Shown piece by piece: positions 10,820-19,511 of a stretch of DNA of 64,000 bases. The translations under genes and the position numbers were made by a program. This DNA comes from Chelativorans sp. YIM 93263. Its GTDB lineage: Bacteria; Pseudomonadota; Alphaproteobacteria; Rhizobiales; Rhizobiaceae. The DNA lies in assembly GCF_028767125.1 (NCBI RefSeq), contig NZ_JAKCWP010000010.1, forward strand, positions 88,860 to 152,859. The letters are read 5' to 3'. The notes under the pieces were generated by a model that saw only the letters and a program-made list of their open reading frames with translations, made no database searches and had not been told where the DNA came from. Position 1 is the stretch's first letter. The number at the start of each line of letters is the position of its first letter.

Positions 10820-11674
10820 TCAGTCACGGAGCAACTCGTTGACCGAGGTTTTCGCGCGGGTCTTTTCGTCCACGCGCTTGACGATTACCGCGCAATAGAG
10901 GTTCGGGCCAGGCTCTCCATTGCCCATCGGTTTGCCGGGCATGGTACCGGCCACCACCACCGAGTAGGGCGGCACTTCGCCATAGAAGATTTCGCCGGTT
11001 TCGCGGTCCACGATCTTGGTCGACTTGCCGATATAGACCCCCATACCGAGGACGGAGCCCTCACGCACGATGCAGCCCTCGACCACCTCGGAGCGCGCGC
11101 CCACGAAGCAGTGGTCCTCGATGATCGTCGGGTTCGCCTGCATCGGTTCCAGAACGCCGCCGATGCCGACACCGCCGGACAGATGGACGTTTTCGCCGAT
11201 CTGCGCGCAGGAACCGACCGTCGCCCACGTGTCCACCATGGCCCCCCGCCCAACATAGGCACCGAGATTGACGAAGGACGGCATCAGCACCACGCCCGGC
11301 GCCACGAAGGCCGAGCGGCGCACCACGCAATTCGGCACGGCACGGAATCCGGCCTTCTCGAACTCGTTGGCACTCCAGCCGTCGAACTTGGAGGGCACCT
11401 TGTCCCACCATGTTGCCCCGCCGGGCCCACCGTCGATGACCTGCATTGGATTGAGCCGGAAGGATAGAAGCACCGCCTTCTTCAGCCATTGGTTCACGTG
11501 CCAATCGCCGTTGTCCTGTCGCTCGGCCACGCGCGCAGTGCCGCTATCGAGCAATTCCAGCGCCGCCTCGACCGCATCGCGAATCTCGCCGCGCGTTTCG
11601 GCCGAAACGGAGTCGCGCTCCTCAAAGGCGTTTTCGATGGTCTGTTCCAATGCGACGACGTCGGGGGTTTTCAT
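10820..11674 (-). CDS. dapD: tetrahydrodipicolinate N-succinyltransferase
   Basis: Transfers succinyl from succinyl-CoA to tetrahydrodipicolinate, the step that feeds the DapE branch of lysine synthesis. The 284-residue product has the conserved N-terminal helical domain, the substrate stretch [16 protein letters not shown] (about residues 79-94) and a left-handed beta-helix of hexapeptide repeats (~115-230, for example [10 protein letters not shown]). It is the first gene of the minus-strand dapD-DUF805-dapE-membrane-protein series and diverges from the LOG gene, with 154 bp between the starts. Confidence 0.97.
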   Translation of the reverse strand: MKTPDVVALEQTIENAFEERDSVSAETRGEIRDAVEAALELLDSGTARVAERQDNGDWHVNQWLKKAVLLSFRLNPMQVIDGGPGGATWWDKVPSKFDGWSANEFEKAGFRAVPNCVVRRSAFVAPGVVLMPSFVNLGAYVGRGAMVDTWATVGSCAQIGENVHLSGGVGIGGVLEPMQANPTIIEDHCFVGARSEVVEGCIVREGSVLGMGVYIGKSTKIVDRETGEIFYGEVPPYSVVVAGTMPGKPMGNGEPGPNLYCAVIVKRVDEKTRAKTSVNELLRD

Positions 11675-11828
11675 CTGAAAGTGGCCTCCGCTACACGAGC
11701 TGTTAAAGGGCTGCTACATAAGGTTAAGAGCAAGTCGGGTGACACGCGGCGCGGACCGTATGCCAAGCGCCGATAGGGGTCAATCGCGCTTGCATCTCGC
11801 AATGCGCAAACAGAATGGGACGGACATC

Positions 11829-12668
11829 ATGAATCCCAAGGATAGCAACGGCTGGACGCCATTGCCGCATTCGGACGAGGATTTGAAGCGTGCACGCAGC
11901 GTGCCCGATACGCCGCAAACGCGCGCCGAAACTTATCGGCTGGCCTGGGACGACGAAGATTTCATGACGCGGCGCGAACTCAGGCCCGTGCGCCTGCAGC
12001 TCGAGCTGCTCAAGCCCGAGATGGCACTGGCCGAACGCGGCATCCGCTCCACGGTCATCCTCTTTGGCGGCGCGCGCATCCCGGAGCCCGGCGGCAATGC
12101 CTGGGCGGCCAAAAACGAGGTGCAGAAGAAGAATCTGGAGGCCAACAGCCGGTATTACGAGGAAGCCCGCAAATTCGCGCGTTTCTGCTCCGAGCAGTCG
12201 GCCCAATCCTATTACCGCGAGTATGTGGTGGTCACCGGCGGCGGCCCCGGCGTCATGGAAGCCGGCAACCGGGGCGCGGTGGAGGTCGGCGCGCCGACCA
12301 TCGGCCTCAACATCGTGCTTCCGCACGAGCAGGCGCCGAACGCCTACGTCACGCCGGATCTGTGCTTCAACTTCCACTACTTCGCCATTCGCAAGATGCA
12401 TTTCATGATGCGGGCGAAGGCTGTGGCCGTTTTTCCCGGCGGCTTCGGCACGATGGACGAGTTGTTCGAGGCTTTGACCCTCATCCAGACCGGCCGCATG
12501 GAGCGCGTGCCGGTCGTCCTGTTCGGAAAGGAGTTCTGGAGCCGCGCCATCGATCTCGCCTTTCTTGCCGAGCAGGGCACGATTTCGCCCGGCGACGAAG
12601 AACTCATCACCTTCGTCGAAACGGCCGACGAGGCATGGGCACGTATCGCGGAGTTCTACGAGCTTTAG
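11829..12668 (+). CDS. LOG-family nucleoside-monophosphate phosphoribohydrolase
   Basis: LOG-fold proteins cleave nucleoside 5'-monophosphates, including cytokinin ribotides, to base plus ribose phosphate. The 279-residue product shows the two family signatures, TGGGPGVMEAGNRGA (about residue 137) and FPGGFGTMDELFEALTLIQTG (~202). It belongs to the longer LOG group with about 100 extra N-terminal residues. The start is ATG 11829; the open frame 90 bp upstream has no conserved content. Whether the product acts on cytokinins, AMP or another nucleotide cannot be told from sequence. Confidence 0.9.
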   Translation: MNPKDSNGWTPLPHSDEDLKRARSVPDTPQTRAETYRLAWDDEDFMTRRELRPVRLQLELLKPEMALAERGIRSTVILFGGARIPEPGGNAWAAKNEVQKKNLEANSRYYEEARKFARFCSEQSAQSYYREYVVVTGGGPGVMEAGNRGAVEVGAPTIGLNIVLPHEQAPNAYVTPDLCFNFHYFAIRKMHFMMRAKAVAVFPGGFGTMDELFEALTLIQTGRMERVPVVLFGKEFWSRAIDLAFLAEQGTISPGDEELITFVETADEAWARIAEFYEL

Positions 12669-12763
12669 CCGCGCTCGCATGTCGCACGGTTTGCGGCTGG
12701 CGCAGGCGTCGCGGCTCGTCTACTGAGGAGACGTCATACGCAGCTGCGGAGAAAGGGTATCTC

Positions 12764-13246
12764 ATGCGTGAGTGGATCCTGGCGACCTTAACGGTTCTCT
12801 TTTTCGTCGGCGCGCCTCTTTCGGCGCTTTCCGGCGAGGCCGGTTCCGGCAGTCTTCACATATCGGATCCTTGGGCACGCGCGATGCTTCCCGGGCAACC
12901 GACGGGCGGAGCCTACATGACGATCCGCAACGATGGCGAGGAAGCTGATAGGCTCATCTCCGTCTCCTCTCCCGCGGCGGGCAAAGTCGAAATTCACACC
13001 ATGACTATGCAGGACGACGTCATGATCATGCGGCCGCTCGAAGATGGTCTCGAAATTCCCGCCGGTGAAAGTGTCGCGCTTGAACCCGGCGGCTTTCACC
13101 TGATGTTCATGCAGGTGGAAGAACCGTTCGCCGAAGGCGAAACGGTGCCCGTCACGCTGGAGTTCGAGAAGGCAGGCGCGGTCTCGCTCGACCTGCCCGT
13201 CCTGCCTGCCAGCACCGGGCGAGGCATGGACGCGCACGAGCACTAG
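12764..13246 (+). CDS. periplasmic copper chaperone PCu(A)C
   Basis: PCu(A)C proteins carry Cu(I) in the periplasm to cytochrome oxidase. The 160-residue product begins with a signal peptide (MREWILATLTVLFFVGAPLS, cleavage likely after residue 23) and has the ligand pattern of the family: a His/Met group in EIHTMTMQ and the closing HLM in GGFHLMFM. The start is ATG 12764; a much longer open frame reads into the LOG gene and is rejected. No copper oxidase gene is nearby. Confidence 0.92.
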   Translation: MREWILATLTVLFFVGAPLSALSGEAGSGSLHISDPWARAMLPGQPTGGAYMTIRNDGEEADRLISVSSPAAGKVEIHTMTMQDDVMIMRPLEDGLEIPAGESVALEPGGFHLMFMQVEEPFAEGETVPVTLEFEKAGAVSLDLPVLPASTGRGMDAHEH

Positions 13247-13328
13247 CCGGGGACCGAAAAGCGCGCCTCTGCACTGGAACGCTTGCGCCTTTACGGGCGT
13301 TTTCATGGGCAAAGAACAGGAGATACCG

Positions 13329-13562
13329 ATGCCCAGAAGCGCACCCGAAGACGACATGATGGACGAGCAGCAGGCGAAGGATCTTGGTCACGCGACCAAA
13401 TCGCAGCCTCGAAAGGCCAAGGACGCGGAGAAGGAAACCTCCGAAGCTCACATCGAGAGTAATACGCGCGCCAATCGCGGTCTCGGCGAGCTGATCCCGC
13501 CTGATCGGGAGAGCGAAACGGAATCTGCGATCAAGCGCGCCGCCTATCCTAAAAAACGGTGA
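13329..13562 (+). CDS. small charged hypothetical protein
   Basis: A 77-residue hydrophilic protein, rich in Glu, Lys, Asp and Ala with no hydrophobic segment, so it is cytosolic and probably partly disordered. I do not recognise a family. The start at ATG 13329 is supported by AGGAG seven bases upstream; an ATG at 13305 in the same frame lacks such a site. It ends 3 bp before the stop of the convergent HAD gene. Its length, ribosome site and GC-rich third positions favour a real gene. Confidence 0.65.
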   Translation: MPRSAPEDDMMDEQQAKDLGHATKSQPRKAKDAEKETSEAHIESNTRANRGLGELIPPDRESETESAIKRAAYPKKR

Positions 13563-13565
13563 CAT

Positions 13566-14264
13566 TCAGCCTGAAACGGCCTGGAGAAAGCCTGTCAGGT
13601 CGTCGGTGACGTAGTCGACCTCGTCGTCCTTCTCCGGGTCACGCTCCCAGATTTCGGAGTAAGTCGGCTCGAAATTGCGCGGCACGATGAGCACGGTCCT
13701 CATTCCGAGCTGCTTCGGCACGCGCAGATTCCGCGCCAGATCCTCAAACATGGCGGCATTTGAACCCACCACCCGGTGCAGGTCTAGAAACATGTCATAG
13801 GTCTCTTTAGCGGGTTTGGGCTGCAGGCCGGCGGCGACGATATCGAAAATATCCTCGAAATGATCGAGCACGCCGAGTTGCCGAGCCGCGCGCTCGGCAT
13901 GGTCGCGATTACCGTTGGTGAAGATGAACTTGCGGCCGGGCAGAGCACGGATGGCCTCACCCATGGCAGGGTTGGGCTCCAGCCAGGAATAGTCGATGTC
14001 ATGGACCTTCTCGAGAAAATCGTCCGGATCGACCCGATACTTCTCCATCAGGCCTTTGAGCGTGGTTCCGTATTCCCGGTAGAGTTCCTTCTGCAGTTTA
14101 CGCGCTTCCTCGCGCGGCAGGTTGAGGAGCTCCGACACATAGGCGGTCATCTTCACGTCTATCTGTGAAAACAGATTGCTGTGATGAGGGTAAAGCGTGT
14201 TGTCGAGGTCGAAGACCCAATCGCGGATATTGGCGAAATCAGTCGGGTTGGGATGGTCTGTCAT
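13566..14264 (-). CDS. HAD-family pyrimidine 5'-nucleotidase
   Basis: Dephosphorylates pyrimidine nucleotides, judged from similarity to the Sdt1-like HAD group. The nucleophile motif is VFDLDNTLYP at the N-terminus, the second motif lies in FIFTNGNRDHAERA (about residue 107) and the Mg-binding Asp in AAMFEDLARNLRVP (~172). Length is 232 residues. Start at ATG 14264 (MTDHPNPTDF); the open frame continues 180 bp upstream through the divergent promoter region without homology. It diverges from the diguanylate cyclase gene. Confidence 0.9.
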   Translation of the reverse strand: MTDHPNPTDFANIRDWVFDLDNTLYPHHSNLFSQIDVKMTAYVSELLNLPREEARKLQKELYREYGTTLKGLMEKYRVDPDDFLEKVHDIDYSWLEPNPAMGEAIRALPGRKFIFTNGNRDHAERAARQLGVLDHFEDIFDIVAAGLQPKPAKETYDMFLDLHRVVGSNAAMFEDLARNLRVPKQLGMRTVLIVPRNFEPTYSEIWERDPEKDDEVDYVTDDLTGFLQAVSG

Positions 14265-14365
14265 GGGGCCTTGTGCCAGTTTTTGGCTGCTTGTTTCAAA
14301 CTTTATGTAAGCAGGAAAGGAAAGAGAAAACCGGTTCTGCCATAGGAGTTTTAAGAGGAGAATCC

Positions 14366-15127
14366 ATGAAGAAAAGTATAGTGCATGCCGGAATGGTAAC
14401 CTTTTTTGCCGCCGTGCTGTCCCTAGGGGCTTTCTGGCTTGCACTAACCATAATGGGCAGTTCCATGGACACGTTCACAATCATCATGTTCATCCTCGTG
14501 CCCCTTCTTGTGGCATTTCCGGTCAGTGCCTACAATCACCGGCAGAAACGAAAGATCGCAAAAGCCCACGAGGCTCTCACGGCCGCCCACAAAGAACTTG
14601 CGGCAATGCATAGGCGGTTGGCCGAGAAAGCGCGGCATGACGACATGACCGGCCTTCTCAATCGCGCCGCCTTCATAGACGCGGTCGAGGAGAAATGCGC
14701 GCAGGATTCGCCGGGTGCGTTCCTCCTCGTGGACGCTGACAATTTCAAGAAGATCAACGACATGTTCGGCCATCTCACCGGCGACGAAGCACTGCGCAAG
14801 ATCGCGCGGGGACTGGAGATGGCCCTGCGCAAGGACGATCTAAAGGGGCGGCTGGGCGGCGAGGAATTCGGCGTCTTCATCAGCGGGGCAACGCTTGAGC
14901 AGGCCTCGGCCATCGCCGAGCGTACACGCCATGCCGTGGAGATGATCCGGTTCGTGCCGGGCGATCACGGGTCAGCGCGACTCACCGTCAGCATCGGCGT
15001 GGCCGTCGCGAAAAAAGGCGCTGAGTTCTGCGAACTGATGGACGAAGCGGACAAGCGACTCTATGAGGCCAAGAGCCGGGGCCGTAATCTCGTGGTCATG
15101 CCGGCGAGCGGATCTGTCGCGGCCTGA
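14366..15127 (+). CDS. membrane-bound diguanylate cyclase (GGDEF)
   Basis: Makes the second messenger cyclic di-GMP. The 253-residue product has two N-terminal membrane helices (about residues 5-28 and 35-56), a short coiled coil (60-88) and a GGDEF domain. The active site reads RLGGEEFGVFI (~161), a GGEEF variant that is normally active. An RxxD inhibitory site (RKDD) lies five residues before it, so product inhibition is expected. There is no PAS, REC or EAL domain. Start ATG 14366 with AGAGGAG eight bases upstream; the longer frame from 14165 overlaps the divergent HAD gene. Confidence 0.93.
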   Translation: MKKSIVHAGMVTFFAAVLSLGAFWLALTIMGSSMDTFTIIMFILVPLLVAFPVSAYNHRQKRKIAKAHEALTAAHKELAAMHRRLAEKARHDDMTGLLNRAAFIDAVEEKCAQDSPGAFLLVDADNFKKINDMFGHLTGDEALRKIARGLEMALRKDDLKGRLGGEEFGVFISGATLEQASAIAERTRHAVEMIRFVPGDHGSARLTVSIGVAVAKKGAEFCELMDEADKRLYEAKSRGRNLVVMPASGSVAA

Positions 15128-15209
15128 CAAGAGCCCCTCGGCTTCACGCTTGCGTCTACACCCGTCCGGGAATAAACCTCCGGCGACTTTCCCGTTAGCC
15201 GGTTCTTTC

Positions 15210-16112
15210 ATGCCTTTATGGATTCCGATCACGATTGCCGCGGCCTTTCTGCAGAACCTGCGCTCGGCCACTCAAAAGCACCTGAGGGGCGTGATGGGCA
15301 CAACCGGCGCCACTTTCGTGCGCTTCGGTTTCGGCCTGCCCTTCGCGGTTCTGTTCGTGCTGGGGCTCTACTTCCTCGCCGGCATTCCCTTTGCACAGCC
15401 GAACGGAACTTTCCTCGCGTGGGTGCTTGTCGGCGGCCTCGGGCAGATCGGCGCGCAGTTCCTGCTCATCTATCTCTTTTCTTTCCGCAATTTCGCAGTC
15501 GGAACGGCTTATTCCCGGACGGAACCCGTGCAGGCCGCCATCTTCGGCCTGATCTTCATCGGCGAGCTTGCCGGGCCGGGTGCCTTGATAGCCATTGCCA
15601 TCACGGTGGTCGGCGTCATGCTGATCTCGGTCGCGCATGTGCCGATGAACTGGCGTAATCTCTTTGCTTCGCTCGTCAGCCGGAATGCGCTAATCGGCCT
15701 CGCCTCCGGCACGCTGTTCGGCGTTTCCGCCGTCGCTTATCGCGCCGCCTCGCTCTCACTCGGGGGGCCGCATTTCCTCATGCAGAGCGCAACCACGCTG
15801 CTCTACACCATCTCCTTCCAGACCGTTCTCATGCTGGGCTGGATGCTCTGGAAAGACCGCGGCGAGATCGCGCGCATCAGGCTGGCGTGGAAGCCGGCAC
15901 TGTTCACCGGCCTCGTGGGCGCCACGGCCTCTTTCGGCTGGTTCACTGCGATGACGCTGCAGCAGGCCGCGCTCGTCAAGGCGCTGGCGCAGATCGAGAT
16001 GATCTTCACCTTCGCCTCGTCGGTTTACTTCTTTCGCGAAAAGATCAACCGAACGGAGATTGCCGGCTGTGCTTTGATCGTCGCCGGCATCCTCGTTCTG
16101 GTGCTGTTATAG
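15210..16112 (+). CDS. EamA/DMT-family transporter
   Basis: A 300-residue inner-membrane protein with about ten hydrophobic segments arranged as two EamA halves (roughly residues 1-140 and 155-300), the layout of drug/metabolite exporters. The N-terminus MPLWIPITIAAAFLQNLRSA fits helix 1. The substrate is not predictable. The start is ATG 15210; an upstream extension to 15063 overlaps the diguanylate cyclase. It ends 2 bp before the convergent CMD-family gene. Confidence 0.88.
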   Translation: MPLWIPITIAAAFLQNLRSATQKHLRGVMGTTGATFVRFGFGLPFAVLFVLGLYFLAGIPFAQPNGTFLAWVLVGGLGQIGAQFLLIYLFSFRNFAVGTAYSRTEPVQAAIFGLIFIGELAGPGALIAIAITVVGVMLISVAHVPMNWRNLFASLVSRNALIGLASGTLFGVSAVAYRAASLSLGGPHFLMQSATTLLYTISFQTVLMLGWMLWKDRGEIARIRLAWKPALFTGLVGATASFGWFTAMTLQQAALVKALAQIEMIFTFASSVYFFREKINRTEIAGCALIVAGILVLVLL

Positions 16113-16114
16113 CG

Positions 16115-16543
16115 CTACTGGCCGTCCCAAGCAGACGCTTCTGCCGATTTCTCCCGTTCGGCGAAGAACTCGAGCGCTGAATTGATGCCGTTGATGGCGG
16201 CGGGCCAGCCGCCGTAGGCCGCCATTTGCAGGATGATTTCGAGGATTTCACGCTCGCTCGCGCCTGCGGCCAGCGTGTGCTCGATATTGACCTTTAGCTG
16301 CGGCGCCGTCTGTCCACCCAGCACGGTCAGCGCCGCGACGGTGGCGAGTTGGCGCGTTCTGAGGTCCAGCCCCTCACGGGCGTAGAGACGGCCATAGGCG
16401 GTTTCGATCAGCGTTTCAGAAAAACCGGGTAATGCGCCGTCGTAACGGTCAGCGAGAATTGCCTCCAGCTCAGGGTTGAGGCTCGCCGTGATGGCGCAGC
16501 CCTTTTCGAGCGCCGTGCGCTCCTTGATGGCTTCAGTATTCAT
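16115..16543 (-). CDS. carboxymuconolactone decarboxylase-family protein
   Basis: A 142-residue all-helical protein of the CMD/AhpD superfamily, with DLRTRQLATVAALTVLGG and LKVNIEHTLAAGASEREI as the characteristic helices. The CxxC pair of AhpD-type peroxide reductases is absent, so it is nearer the gamma-carboxymuconolactone decarboxylase branch, though many such genes have unrelated or unknown functions. Start at ATG 16543. A small frame (16533-16709) overlaps its start and probably forms a short transcript with it; the inverted repeat at 16705-16739 lies upstream. Confidence 0.85.
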   Translation of the reverse strand: MNTEAIKERTALEKGCAITASLNPELEAILADRYDGALPGFSETLIETAYGRLYAREGLDLRTRQLATVAALTVLGGQTAPQLKVNIEHTLAAGASEREILEIILQMAAYGGWPAAINGINSALEFFAEREKSAEASAWDGQ

Positions 16544-16709
16544 GGGAGTGTTCCTTTCCGCCGTCTTCGGCGCGATAGCGCGCTTGATGGCTCGGGTTCG
16601 GGCCGAAGACCGACAAATACGGCATCTTCGCCACGAAGCCGGTGGCCGCGTCCACATCGCCGGCTTTCAGGGCTGAGAGGAATTTTTCGATGATGATCTG
16701 TTGCTGCAT
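16533..16709 (-). CDS. possible 58-residue protein upstream of the CMD gene
   Basis: The frame begins MQQQIIIEKFLSALKAGDVD and overlaps the first codons of the CMD gene by 11 bp. The N-terminal amphipathic helix resembles the first helix of NTF2/SnoaL-like proteins, but the rest of that fold is missing, so it is either a small protein or a truncated relative. A GGAG lies upstream of the ATG. The start codon falls inside the left arm of the inverted repeat at 16705-16739, which would tie its translation to whatever binds or folds there. Confidence 0.4.
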   Translation of the reverse strand: MQQQIIIEKFLSALKAGDVDAATGFVAKMPYLSVFGPNPSHQARYRAEDGGKEHSHEY

Positions 16710-16739
16710 GTGTGCATCTCCATTGTGTGCACACATGCA
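16705..16739. promoter_or_regulatory. 12-bp perfect inverted repeat, candidate operator or hairpin
   Basis: TGCATGTGTGCA (16705-16716) and TGCACACATGCA (16728-16739) are exact reverse complements with an 11-bp spacer. The right arm overlaps a second, self-complementary stretch TGTGTGCACACA (16724-16735). The element sits directly in front of the small ORF and CMD gene and 54 bp from the end of argB. Size and symmetry suit a dimeric regulator, but no regulator gene is adjacent. Confidence 0.5.
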
Positions 16740-16793
16740 TCTACTTTCTGGAGTGAACTCCAGGTCAAGGGAAGCTTTTCCAGCGACGGGCAG

Positions 16794-17687
16794 TTAGGGG
16801 ACGATCAGTGTGCCCGCGCCATGCTCAGTGAAGAGTTCGAGCAGAACCGCATGGGGGGTCTTGCCGTCGAGAATGACGACGCCCTGCACGCCATGCTCGA
16901 TGGCGTTGATACAGGTCTCCACCTTGGGGATCATGCCCCCGGCAATCGTACCGTCCTTGATGAGCGCGCGGGCTTGGGAAACGGTCAGTTCGTCGATCAA
17001 CTTGCCATCGCCATCCAGCACGCCAGGCACATCAGTCAGGAAAAGCAGGCGCTCAGACTCTACCGCGCCGGCGATCGCGCCTGCAAAGGTGTCGGCATTG
17101 ATGTTGTAGGTGTGCCCATCCCGGCCGGGCGCCACCGGAGCGATGACGGGGATCATCTCGGAATGAGCGAGCAGGTCGAGCAGCGTACGGTCGACCTGCA
17201 CCGGCTCACCCACGAAGCCGAGATCGATCACGCGCTCGATATTGGAATCGGGATCCATCACGGTCTTCCGCGCCTTCTCGGCAAAGACCATATTGCCGTC
17301 CTTACCGCAAAGCCCAATGGCCCATTCGCCCTCGGCATTGATCAGCGCCACGATCTGCTTGTTGATGGAGCCGGCCAGCACCATCTCGACGATCTCGACC
17401 GTGTCCCGGTCGGTCACGCGCAGTCCGTTTTCGAACTTCGATTCAATGCCGAGATTCTTGAGCATGTTGCCGATCTGCGGACCGCCGCCATGCACCACAA
17501 TCGGGTTCACGCCGGACTGCTTGAGCAGCGCGATATCGCGGGCGAAGGCGCGGCCGAGCGTTTCGCTGGCCATTGCATGGCCGCCATATTTCACCACGAC
17601 CGTCTTGTTTTCGTAGCGCTGCATGTATGGCAGCGCCGCCGAGAGCACGCGTGCTTGCGTCTCGGCGGTTTCTGCGGTGTCCGTCAT
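16794..17687 (-). CDS. argB: acetylglutamate kinase
   Basis: Phosphorylates N-acetylglutamate, the second step of arginine synthesis. The 297-residue product has the amino-acid-kinase signatures VVKYGGHAM (about residue 32), [14 protein letters not shown] (~68) and the ATP-site [17 protein letters not shown] near the C-terminus. Start at ATG 17687 ([11 protein letters not shown]), as is usual in rhizobia; 19 further open codons upstream are not conserved. In many rhizobial genomes argB stands next to engB and yidC; here accessory genes separate them. Confidence 0.97.
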   Translation of the reverse strand: MTDTAETAETQARVLSAALPYMQRYENKTVVVKYGGHAMASETLGRAFARDIALLKQSGVNPIVVHGGGPQIGNMLKNLGIESKFENGLRVTDRDTVEIVEMVLAGSINKQIVALINAEGEWAIGLCGKDGNMVFAEKARKTVMDPDSNIERVIDLGFVGEPVQVDRTLLDLLAHSEMIPVIAPVAPGRDGHTYNINADTFAGAIAGAVESERLLFLTDVPGVLDGDGKLIDELTVSQARALIKDGTIAGGMIPKVETCINAIEHGVQGVVILDGKTPHAVLLELFTEHGAGTLIVP

Positions 17688-17838
17688 TCTCAATGCCCCG
17701 GCTGATCGACTGCCCGTTTCTATCGCATTCCTCGCGATGCGCAAATCCTCGGGCGCGAGTTCTCCTCACGCAATCACGCGGCATTGATTTGCCGGTGAGG
17801 CGGCGAGGCCCTATCCTTCTGGCAAATGGAGGATTTAA

Positions 17839-18345
17839 ATGCTGAAACGCCGCAGCTTTCTTCTCGGCAGCGCGGGTGCGATTGCCGCCCTTTCGGGAGG
17901 CGCGCTCTTCTGGCGCAATGCTCCAGGAGGTTCCGCCGCCGCCGAGAACTTCGAAATCACGAAAGCCGATGACGAGTGGCGGGAGATCCTTACGCCGCAG
18001 CAATACGCCGTGCTGCGCGAGGAGGGAACGGAGCGCGCCTTCTCCAGCCCGCTTAACGACGAGAAGCGCGCCGGGCTCTTTCATTGCGCCGGGTGCGACC
18101 TGCCGGTCTACTCCTCCGAGGTCAAATATGACTCGGGTACCGGTTGGCCGAGCTTCTGGGAATCGCTGCCAAACGCGATCGGCACAAAGGACGACAACAC
18201 CCTCTTCATGACCCGCACCGAATGCCACTGCCGCCGCTGCGGCGGCCATTTCGGCCACATCTTCGACGACGGCCCTCCGCCCACCGGCAAGCGCCACTGC
18301 CTCAATGGGGTGGCGCTGACCTTCAAGCCGGAGGAAACGGCTTAG
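17839..18345 (+). CDS. msrB: exported peptide-methionine (R)-S-oxide reductase
   Basis: Reduces methionine-R-sulfoxide in proteins. The 168-residue product opens with a twin-arginine signal (LKRRSFLLGSAGAIAALSGG), so it is probably exported folded to the periplasm. The MsrB domain has the zinc pairs CAGC and CRRC, the substrate segment YDSGTGWPSFWE, and the catalytic Cys in GKRHCLNGVAL. Typical cytosolic MsrB proteins are about 135-145 residues; the extra length is the leader. It diverges from argB. The 259 bp downstream before the LysE gene contain no feature that I recognise. Confidence 0.93.
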   Translation: MLKRRSFLLGSAGAIAALSGGALFWRNAPGGSAAAENFEITKADDEWREILTPQQYAVLREEGTERAFSSPLNDEKRAGLFHCAGCDLPVYSSEVKYDSGTGWPSFWESLPNAIGTKDDNTLFMTRTECHCRRCGGHFGHIFDDGPPPTGKRHCLNGVALTFKPEETA

Positions 18346-18604
18346 GGTGCGCTATTGCGAGAACCTGACGCCCTGTGGCTGAGGTGGAGGCCGGCTCGGA
18401 ACGTTGCGGGCATTGCATCGCTAAAGGGTCAAACTTGGCTGCTTTGACGGAAAGAATCCGCACGTCCCCGACGTGCTAACCTCAGCCCGGAGTACCAGCC
18501 TCTCACCCATCGCCGACCTGGACGCGCAGAAAATGGACGAAGCTGCCGTTCGCCACATCGGTGAAGTGCTGTCCGTCGGCAGAACTTTGTCTTGCAGATC
18601 TGGT

Positions 18605-19237
18605 TCAGCGTTCAGAGAGAAGCAGATTTGCGCCAAGCGCTATCAGGACCGATCCAGCAGCTCGTCGCATCCAGCGACCGGCAGATCGCGATTTCTTCAG
18701 AAAAGATGAGACTTTATCTGCGAAGATCACGCACGAGATTTCCGCGAGGGTAAAAATTGCGTTCGCAATAATGCCCAAGAGGATAATCTGGAGCCAAATT
18801 GGATAAGGCGCACTCTGATCCGAAAACTGTGGCAGAAAAGCAATGAAGAACACAGCGGACTTCGGGTTGGTCAACTCAACGATTAAGCTCTCCTTAAGCG
18901 CTTGGACATGCGAGTATGGTTGCGACTTCAGGCTTTGCCCGGTGTCCGGTTCCTCGGTCATCAGAAACTTAATACCAAGCCAAAAAAGATACGTTGCGCC
19001 AACGATTTTCAGAACAAGATAGGCAGTGGGTACCGCTACAAAAAACAAACTCAGTCCGAACGCCGCGGCGACAATATGAACATAGCTGGCGAAGTGCGTT
19101 CCAATTGCTGAATACCAGCCGGCTTTCTGGCCACGTCCAATCGATTGAGCGGCGATATAAAGCAATCCCGGCCCCGGCGTAATAGAAAGGAGCAGGGCGG
19201 TCAGCAGAAACGGCAGCAAGTATTCCAACCCCGGCAT
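18605..19237 (-). CDS. LysE/RhtB-family amino-acid exporter
   Basis: A 210-residue inner-membrane protein with the LysE signature near the N-terminus (LLLSITPGPGLLYIAAQSIG), six hydrophobic segments, and ELTNPKSAVFFIAFLPQF before the fourth. The family exports amino acids or homoserine lactones; the substrate is unknown here. The gene is visibly poorer in GC than its neighbours, with frequent TTA, ATA and AAT codons, which suggests transfer from another source. It lies between msrB and engB. Confidence 0.9.
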   Translation of the reverse strand: MPGLEYLLPFLLTALLLSITPGPGLLYIAAQSIGRGQKAGWYSAIGTHFASYVHIVAAAFGLSLFFVAVPTAYLVLKIVGATYLFWLGIKFLMTEEPDTGQSLKSQPYSHVQALKESLIVELTNPKSAVFFIAFLPQFSDQSAPYPIWLQIILLGIIANAIFTLAEISCVIFADKVSSFLKKSRSAGRWMRRAAGSVLIALGANLLLSER

Positions 19238-19511
19238 AAGGCACCTCCACCCGATCGACCGCGATATCGGCGCTGATCTGGCATTATCGAAGAACCGCCG
19301 ATGACGGCTTAATCAATGTGATTTTCGCAGTGCAAGCAAGCGGAAACCGAGAGTGCAGGGTGGGCGTTCTTTGTTGACCCCCTGGCAATTTGCTAGTCTA
19401 TCCGGCTTCTCGCAGGAATGACAGGAGGCCCCAATCGGACTTTAGCGATCGCGAATGGCCGCATTGCCTACAGCCGCGCGTTACCAGAACCTTGAGTTAG
19501 GCGTGTACCTC

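Noticed and set aside
12362..13246. A 294-residue form of the copper chaperone
   Set aside because: The upstream part overlaps the LOG gene out of frame; the signal peptide begins at 12764.
18421..18636. A 71-codon minus-strand frame next to the LysE gene
   Set aside because: Overlaps the LysE C-terminus and has no ribosome site or conserved content.
19418..19495. A 25-codon plus-strand frame with hydrolase-like ending
   Set aside because: It is too short, its ribosome site is too close to the ATG, and it stops before any fold element.
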